This document shows, piece by piece, positions 57,654 through 64,000 of a DNA stretch of 64,000 bases (position 1 is its first letter; every line of letters starts with the position of its first letter). This DNA comes from Icerya purchasi (Eukaryota; Arthropoda; Insecta; Hemiptera; Monophlebidae). The notes below the pieces were generated by a model that was not told where the DNA came from, did no database searches, and saw only the letters and a list, made by a program, of their open reading frames with translations. Made by a program: the position numbers and the translations under genes. Location: the NCBI GenBank assembly GCA_039619475.1, contig CM077115.1:538874315-538938314 (forward strand), written 5' to 3'.

Positions 57654-57993
57654 ATGATGACTGCACTGTAAGTAATGAGAAAATATCAATTTTGTCACGG
57701 AAAGCTGACCAAATATTAAATATAGTTGCTTGAAGTAATTGTAAATCGATAGAAAAAACATCTTTGGAACCAGTAAATAAAAATATTGAAAAGCAACGAA
57801 GACGGGTGTCTATAAAAAATAAATCAAAAACATCAACTAGCTTATTAAAACCAACTGTAATAGAAAGTAATAATTTTATTTAAAGTATGGAGAATCCAGA
57901 TTCAACAGTAGAATATGTTCATTCTCACTTTGATCATACATACTATTTTGGTTATTTCTTTTTTTGGTAACGTATACATTAAAAATGTCTGTA

Positions 57994-58055
57994 CCGCTGA
58001 GATGTACAAATAGGTAGTCGCCGACGCTCAGAAGCTGAGTATGGCACTATAAAGA
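57994..58055 (+). mobile_element. SINE 3' module fragment
   Basis: GAGATGTACAAATAGGTAGT, CGCCGACGCTCAGAAGCTGA and GTATGGCACTATAAAGAT match the last about 60 bases of SINE copy 2, just after the MULE remnant. Either a strongly 5'-truncated SINE or the tail of the LINE whose 3' end the SINE borrows. Confidence 0.7.
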
Positions 58056-59207
58056 TACATTAAAAACTATTGTTACCATAAACAATTTTTCGTTTGTTTT
58101 AATAATTGCGTTCTCATTGTTTGTTAATATTATTTTTTCCATTTTGGTAATTTTCTTTAGTTTTCACTTCCTTATATTATACCGTCTCTTTTATTATGTC
58201 GTAATTAGAATTTCTTCATTTTCCATTTTTGAGTCTCCTTCTCTTTGTTTCCTATTATATTTTGAAGTAGTTTTTTTCAGGCTTACTACAGTATTGTGTA
58301 TCAAGGCCATGTCCACGGGTGGGTTGGTTAACAACCCCCCCCCCATGAGAACTGAAATAGTTATTATAAATACACAAAAATCTGAAAAAAATCAAAAATT
58401 TAAAATAAATATTGATGATTTTTTACATTGTTTTTACCTTTAAAAGTAAAAAGAAAAAATACGCTCCATATTTACAGGTACTTCATTAATATTTTATGCA
58501 AAAAATTTTATTACGAGTATAATCAATAACACATATGTAATTTTTATATTTAACTTGGTTTGTCATTCTGCCTGTCTGGGGGGAACCTTGCGAACGATTT
58601 TTCACCTACTCCCCGATGAATTAGAAAAGTGTCCTTTTGCAGAAAAATGCTTGTAAGAGATGACAATACAATATTATGCAACATCTGGGTTGGTTCTTTT
58701 AAATTAAATATTATGCGTATAGGAAAAATGAGAATTGTGAATAGTTTGCAGGTGCGCACTTTTAGTTAGGTTAGCGCTGTATATATGTACCGAGTTCGGA
58801 AATATGGAATTTTTGTTCCAACGTAATCAGATGCGTGTCGACGGTTTAATGTCCAACAAAGTAAATTTGGTGCGAAATTTGGTGATAACAGCACGAATTG
58901 TTGATTATGACGACCATAATATGGTCGTAACAAACGATGCACATTTTTCACAGAGCACTGGTTTTTGATAATAAATTTCAACCATATCGCAATCGTTGCT
59001 TATTTATAAGTCTTTCCATGATGAAATGGCAGTGTATACTGAAAACTTTTCACTTTGACAGATGACGTTTGGACGCCAATACCAACCAGTGCTGCCAACC
59101 TGAAAAAACTTAACTCTTAAAAAATCACCCTATATTAGTAATGGTAAAAAGGTATCGAACATCAGCCGAGCGATTGATGGGGAATTTCGCATTAGAAGCG
59201 ATGCTTA
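58056..59207. other. No recognised gene
   Basis: 58117-58443 (+) is a T-rich hydrophobic frame without a motif. 58780-58980 is better balanced in composition but unrecognised. A poly-C run at 58338-58346. Confidence 0.35.
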
Positions 59208-59700
59208 GGCTGTATTCACACTGCACGCGATATGAAGCAAAACGATGATGCGCGAAAAACACAAAAGTCCGGCAGAGTATTCATGTTGAACGGGAGAAAG
59301 CGCCGGATGTTCACAGTGCGGGCGAAGCGGCTGAAACAAGTTTCGCGCGACTCGCCTGATCCAATCGCAAGCTACGTTGCGATTTCTCGTGAGTTCCATA
59401 CGTCTGTTTTGTTGTTTGTATTCTATTATTTTAATTCCATAGTGAATACCTATATTCACTATGGACATTGAAAAGTTGATTAATGGCGTGCACCGACGTC
59501 CGGCATTGGGGGATCAAAGGATCAATACTACCACAACAGGGACATTGTCCGCCACTGTTGGAATGAACTACTCCAAGAATGTGAAGTTGAGGATAAAAAA
59601 TTCAGCATTTAATTTTTATTTTTATTTATTTAGCATATATTTTATTTTATTCCTTTTATCATCATCGTGCATTTCATCATCGTGCATTTCATCATCGAGG
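59208..59700 (+). mobile_element. PIF/Harbinger-like end with MADF-domain gene
   Basis: GGCTGTATTCACACTGCACGCG begins at 59208 directly after TTA, the target and terminus style of PIF/Harbinger elements. These elements often encode a second, MADF (Myb/SANT-like) protein, and one lies just downstream. The right terminus is not found. Confidence 0.5.
59461..59615 (+). pseudogene. MADF-domain protein, N-terminal part, frameshifted
   Basis: ATG at 59461 opens MDIEKLINGVHRRPALGDQR; after a shift near 59520 the strand continues KDQYYHNRDIVRHCWNELLQ then ECEVED. MADF domains begin L(I)..V..RP.LWD....YK.R.....AW.E(I/L)...L, so this is one domain in two frames; the usual LWD reads LGD. MADF proteins bind DNA and in Harbinger elements partner the transposase. 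Downstream, 59655-59700 has a 15-16 bp unit (TTTCATCATCGTGCA) in about three tandem copies and no further domain. A host MADF gene fragment is an alternative. Confidence 0.6.
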
Positions 59701-61379
59701 GAAGAAATTGAGACCATCTCAAAGTTTATAAAAGTAGCTTTACTGTTGTCTACGAAAGTTGCTTTTGCACATTTCCGCGCTCAAGCATACATTGAGAGAA
59801 CTTTTATAAATAAAAATGTCTTACTCGCCTAATTGTAACAACCATGAGCTTTTCTGCTGCCGAAATGGCCCCCCTGAAATTGGAGTTTTGCCTCTGTATC
59901 GTATTTGAAATTAGGGATAGAATCTAGTCAAAAGTAGTTGTACTCATTCTGAAGTAGCTCCAAAACCGCTTTTCATCCTCTCGTAGGTGACGGTGCAAAT
60001 GGTGATATTCTCCTGACGTACTTCTTGCATGATATTGACTCTTCATGCACCCACTTACCTTTTAATTTTTAAAGTACTATTCTCCAATAAAAATGTATTA
60101 ACGGGGTTTAAATGGAACGACATAACTGCTGCGACATCAAAAACTCAACTGCCTGCTCGTTTTTTTTGTTCTTCCGGTTTTAAGTCCAATCCTCGTGATT
60201 TGGTGTTCGTGTAGTAGGCGTATAGAGCAAGGGACATTGTGGGCCGCTCTGCGGTGAGTAGGAAAGGCTTCCCTTTCCTCCTTTTAGTTTTCCATGTTTC
60301 TCCCTTCCTTTTTTTTAAATTTTGAACAATTGCTTCTTCAATGGCGCCCGAACGAGTTTAAGATAAGGGAGAAACCATAACAATTAATAATAACATTTAT
60401 GTAAATTATTAACATATAAATCGAAATGATGGAAATTATTAATAGTATGAATATTAATGAAAAATGTATTGTTATTTATAAAATAAATATGCGAAGAGAA
60501 GTTGCGCATGCGTAATAATTTAATGGAAGTTCAGGAATATTATTTAACGAACTATTTAACGCATGCGCAGTATGAATAAAAAACCTGCTCACCTTCCAGC
60601 GGCGATTGCTTTGTGTTTCTGAAGTTTTCTGAATCTTGATTCAAACGCGTTCTGTGTGATTGCTTTGGATCGTCAGTGCTGTCGCTCTCATTGATTATTA
60701 CGGCGTAATAGTATAGTTCTGGCAAGTGATACGATAATTTTTCATTATTTCATTAAAGCAACGGCTGTAATTTAAAAACGCAACATAAAATTCAATTTTA
60801 TACTTTGTTCCTGCCCCTCTTACTATTTAGTTTTATTTTCAGCGGTATTTTATCTCCGACGATTAAAAAATTTAATATTGCTTTTTCTGTAGTATTATTC
60901 ATTTACACCGATCAGCAATATGACTTGTTTGATTTCAACAAACTAGAAAGTCAATAAAAGTGTTATTCTACTGGTAATGTTTTATTTTGATAATTTTGCG
61001 CGGTGTTTAATTTATAATTTATTGTTAAATAAACATCGGTGCCCATACTAGAAACGTAAGTTCATTTAATTTACTATTTACGAGAGGTTGTTTTTAATTA
61101 CACACATTCATTTCTACTTATGAATATCAATTATATTTTGCAACGGCTTCTATTACAATACCGAAATAATATCTCGGGGTACCGAAATATTTTTTTTGTT
61201 TAAAACAAAAAACAACGACATATTGGTAATAAAAAAATGAATTGCTAAGATATTAGAACTTTTGATCGTTTCACAAATATATTATACAAAATTGTTAATT
61301 GAGTAAATTAAAATCAGTTTTAGGCTGATTTCCCGATTTTTACATTGATATTGTTTTTTTTTTTTTTGTATAATATGTT
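59701..61379. other. No recognised gene; possible regulatory marks
   Basis: Contains a retroelement primer-site-like TGGCGCCCGAACGAG at 60342-60356 and two NRF1-like motifs at 60503-60513 and 60559-60569 ahead of a GC-richer strip (60585-60720). The rest is AT-rich. Confidence 0.35.
60503..60569. promoter_or_regulatory. Paired NRF1-like palindromic sites
   Basis: TGCGCATGCGT and ACGCATGCGCA, inverted relative to each other and 46 bases apart, each one base from the NRF1/EWG consensus YGCGCAYGCGCR. Unusual in such AT-rich sequence. Promoter function is only a possibility. Confidence 0.35.
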
Positions 61380-62640
61380 TCTTTTAAATCCCGTTGCCTA
61401 CAGGTATGAAGTTGAATCAGTAGTTGAAATGGAAGAATGTTCACAAAATATCATTGAACAACAGGATTTACTAAGTTATTTACAGAGTACACCAAACTGT
61501 AGAGTATTTCGTTGGAGTGTAAGTGCAATTTCAAAAGCAAAAGACCTACCCCTAAGTTAAACATCAGAATTATATCTGGGCAAAAACATAACCGCACATT
61601 TCAGTTGAGTTGGTATGAACCTTTTTACATGGCTTACGGGACGCAGTATTTTATATGAAATAAATAATTTAATAAGAAAAGGTATGAAACATCAATCGTC
61701 AAGGGGGAGCATTTATTAAATGAGGGAAAGTTACACTTATTAGGTAAGACACGCACAGATCATGTTCTTTCCGAAGTTGTACGAGATTACAAGCTATTAA
61801 GCATAACGAAGTGATTAAGTCGAACAGAAAAAGGCCGTGTATTGTTCAAGCTATAATATACTTGTGCGAAAATGAGCTTGCTTTTCGGGGACATCGAGAA
61901 GATGAAAGAGCTCGGATTTTTTTTTTTTTTCAACCCCCCTTTGGCCAAGTCAACAAAGGATCTTCACTCAGAAAGAAACGAGTGAGAAGGATCAGTTAAA
62001 TCTAGAGTCGGTGTCAAAAATATTGATAGGATAAAAGAACTGAGGATAGGAACAACGGAGATCGACGGAAACGATAAGATATACGAGGCACAATAAGGAG
62101 TAGGGTGTTTGAGTGACAGCAGATTGGAGTACAAAAGAGTGCGTTCGTTCACGAGGGATGGACATTCAAAGAGGATATGGTCAGGATCACAGATGGCAGG
62201 TCAATAAGGAGAAAGAGCGAGATGAAAACAAAAACGTGAGGAAGGAAGAAGAGATTCAGGCGTAAACGGTTAATAGGGACAATAACGGAGCGGCGAAGCG
62301 AAGGAAAATCGTAAAACCAAGGCCACGTGGGAAGATTAGGTTGGATGAAAAAATTTAAGAGGAAGGTTGATTAGAAAAGGCAGAAACGAATTGCTTGCGG
62401 AATATTAATCTTTGTTACGTGAGATCATTTAAATTCGTCCTCTCCTTTTAAAGGAACATCTTCGGAAATACAAAATGACTTGATCGATGTTATTACCACC
62501 GTTATGAATGAGAAAATTTCATCAGAATTGCAAGCAACTAATTTCTTGTCAGTACAAGCAGATGAAGCTTTGGACATTTCTTATAAAATCCGAATGAGCA
62601 TAATTTTCCACACTTTTCCCTCCTTCTTCTGTTTCGACCG
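61380..62640 (+). pseudogene. hAT transposase, DUF4371/ZMYM-like, split by a LINE fragment
   Basis: NRTFQLSWYE (about 61590) is the zinc-finger TTF-type entry motif. After shifts, YKLLKHNEVIKSNRKRPCIV and AIIYLCENELAFRGHREDER end at about 61912. After a minus-strand LINE insertion, SEIQNDLIDVITTVMNEKIS, SELQATNFLSVQADEALDIS and YKIRMSIIF resume at 62455. In the family NR..L..LI..v.fL..q.LaFRGH.E is followed by (Y)S..IQN.LI.....I...I..E.....FFS...DE..DIS. Stops precede each block. The C-terminal half is missing beyond 62640. Similar in type to the fragment at 1-790, opposite strand. Confidence 0.82.
61917..62440 (-). mobile_element. 5'-truncated LINE fragment with poly(A) tail, I/Jockey/R1-like
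   Basis: Plus-strand T run 61917-61930 is the minus-strand A-tail. Upstream on the minus strand: VALVLRF and RLRLN-like pieces, ICDPDHILFECPSLVNERTL (the Cys...His...Cys motif near the ORF2 end), then LLYSNLLSLKHPTPYCASYI and SVVPILSSFILSIF with a late stop. Typical of target-primed insertion into the hAT pseudogene. A relative lies at 30119-30303. Confidence 0.78.
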
Positions 62641-62821
62641 ATGATTGGGTTAATTTAGATGATAAAAAAAAATTTGTTACGATAGAAAAAAAAATCTTGC
62701 CAACGGTATGTTGCGACCGAAATCACTCTGCCATGCAGAGCACCAGGCTTTACAAAACGGAATAAAAAAAAATAAAAAAATTACGCGGAGAGTTAAAGTT
62801 TGGTTAAGTAAAAAAAAAACA

Positions 62822-62823
62822 AA

Positions 62824-62880
<57 letters not shown>
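62822..62880. repeat. Compound (CA)n(TA)n microsatellite
   Basis: About 9 CA units followed by about 20 TA units without interruption. Confidence 0.95.
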
Positions 62881-62882
<2 letters not shown>

Positions 62883-64000
62883 AGCCTAATAACTCGCTGT
62901 TCGGAGGCGGTTGTATCACCACGTGGAGATGTCACGATGGCCCACCACGTGTCCAATAATGAAATATTTTTATAAAAACGAGTATGTATTCAAAAAAAAA
63001 GTACAAACAGAGCGACGAGACCGCGTAACAAATGCGTAAAAAAAAATCGGTATAGACTAGTGTAAATGGTAATATAAAAGACGAATTGACTAATTAAAAC
63101 AAAAATTCTTAAACGTGCAGCATGGCGAAAGGTAGACATTTGACAAAATGTAAACGCGACGACGACTAGATACCGAGATTAATGGTCGACCGAACACTCT
63201 CTGATAGAAATTATAATACGACTGACTCGGAAATTAATATATATCGACTGATGTCTATCTAAACTCTACTTTTACCGAATGACTTACAACAATTAATAAC
63301 AGATAGTGTGATAACAATTAAGAATAGATCAAAGCGCCGCCGACTCGATATTGTTCAGTCAAGCATGAGGTTTCGTGCGCTGAGGATTCCGTATGTAAGT
63401 TAACGATGTCTATAATTATTTAGTATGTAAGAAAATTTCTTTGAATGAACTTTCATTTTTATTTTATTATTTTAATTTAATATCTAAATAAATTTCAGAG
63501 ATTTTTTCTAATAATAATTTAAAACAGTAAAGTAAAATACTAATTTGAATCGATTAGATTAATTTGAAGGGCAACGTAATGGTTATGAAGAAAAATTAAT
63601 TAAACCCTTTTTTTATTTATTTAATTTTTATTTATTTTTTTAAATTATTGGTTGCTAAAAATTTTGAACGCGGTTAAGGGACCATTTTTTTGGGATATTC
63701 CTGAATAAAACCAAATATATAAAACATGATTTATTACGTACTTTAAAATAATAAAAAAGCAAGTGTAAATAATAAATTCTGAATTAAAATAACCGATTAT
63801 AAACAACAATGTTTTCTCAATTGGTTTTATTAAAGAACATAATATTGTAAAAACATTCTAACGGGTCCATTATCTTTTTATAATAAACGAATACGTCGTG
63901 GCGTTTCAGCTGTTTTTAAAATGGACTTTTCTTGGAAATAAGAAACAAGAAAAAAGCAACAGAAACAGAAATGAAGTTGTCTCTATAGAGATCATGTCGC
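62881..64000. other. No recognised gene; repeat R scrap
   Basis: Two CACGTG-type motifs at about 62921 and 62944. 63655-63680 reads GCTAAAAATTTTGAACGCGG, identical to the core of the repeat R tandem unit. GGATTCCGTATGTAAGTT at 63386 looks like a splice donor but no exon is recognised. Confidence 0.4.

Larger units (their letters stand above)
52745..57883 (+). pseudogene. MULE (Mutator-like) transposase gene with intron and two nested insertions
   Basis: N-terminal zinc-ligand region: SLQRYQEGTEKYS, VRVKYFYCHRDGIFRN (about 52815-52910), then in the next frame SNKIN and GRINLTKEKKIRIAG ending at a donor, G|GTAATA, at 53098. The acceptor TTATTTTTTAG (to 54591) resumes KMNEGVPFDVILDQFRDSIS in phase. 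The MULE core follows: NIICTDTTHEVNQYDFHLTT (first Asp), MTDDDEAFYNV (second Asp), LCSWHVDRTWRRN, AMRLESFHKIIK (Glu). A LINE scrap interrupts after about 55560; then LSQRLRKQTKHQRLAQIQ and a SWIM finger CGCVDYL...NICKHIH (about 56145-56190). A hAT splits the C-terminal tail, which resumes SNEKISILSRKADQILNI to the stop at 57883. Stops and shifts make it inactive. Confidence 0.85.

Noticed and set aside
59205..59471. Two overlapping frames on opposite strands (59205-59468 - and 59232-59471 +)
   Set aside because: Mutual antisense shadows over the Harbinger-like 5' region; no motif in either.

Overview
This is an AT-rich, intron- and repeat-dominated eukaryotic window, almost certainly from an arthropod and probably an insect. 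The evidence is the company of transposon families: a ribozyme-headed RTE LINE, Jockey-type LINEs, a Penelope-like element, hAT elements of several kinds, MULE, mariner, Tigger/pogo and Harbinger-like pieces, and a tRNA-headed SINE. Species or order cannot be fixed from the sequence alone. One clearly intact protein gene is visible: a single-exon BTB-BACK-Kelch-like gene at 35523-37052. Nearly everything else that can be identified is a mobile element or its remains.

Layout. 1-1051: end of a hAT element with a DUF4371/ZMYM-type transposase pseudogene. 1498-2260: Jockey ORF1 piece. 2379-4038: long-TIR element with a SINE inside it. 4051-7601: nearly full-length RTE on the minus strand, with an HDV-like ribozyme fold at its 5' end and one in-frame stop. 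About 7740-12160: a Jockey ORF1 remnant hosting four levels of nesting (Jockey > DDE element 7817-11504 > hAT 8469-10653 > hAT-type MITE 9880-10171) and a separate small insertion with a hammerhead-like core. 13981-17824: element with about 480-bp inverted arms. 18081-18377: second copy of the MITE. 18455-20441: Penelope-like element with a MITE inside.

21438-34231 is the most unusual object: a 12.8-kb inverted-repeat element bounded by TTA repeats and GGGGACACACGAATT-type ends. Its arms are several kb long and diverged, and its left arm carries three extra hAT-family insertions that the right arm lacks. 34262-34995, 45275-46640, 48285-50055 and a scrap near 63650 share a second repeat family containing a 250-290 bp tandem unit. 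35083-35430 is an RTE tail, directly followed by the BTB gene. 37424-42790 is a non-coding block with degenerate tandem repeats between direct repeats.

43862-47235 holds Gypsy RNase H, mariner and Tigger remnants. 50056-52690 is a decayed Jockey ORF2. 52745-57883 is a MULE transposase gene with a predicted 1.5-kb intron, broken by a LINE fragment and a 1.27-kb hAT. 59208-59700 has a Harbinger-like end plus a MADF domain. 61380-62640 is another DUF4371 hAT pseudogene split by a poly(A)-tailed LINE fragment. The remaining stretches show no recognisable gene. Apart from the BTB gene there is no sign of genes working together; the window records successive layers of transposition, and exact target-site duplications give their order.
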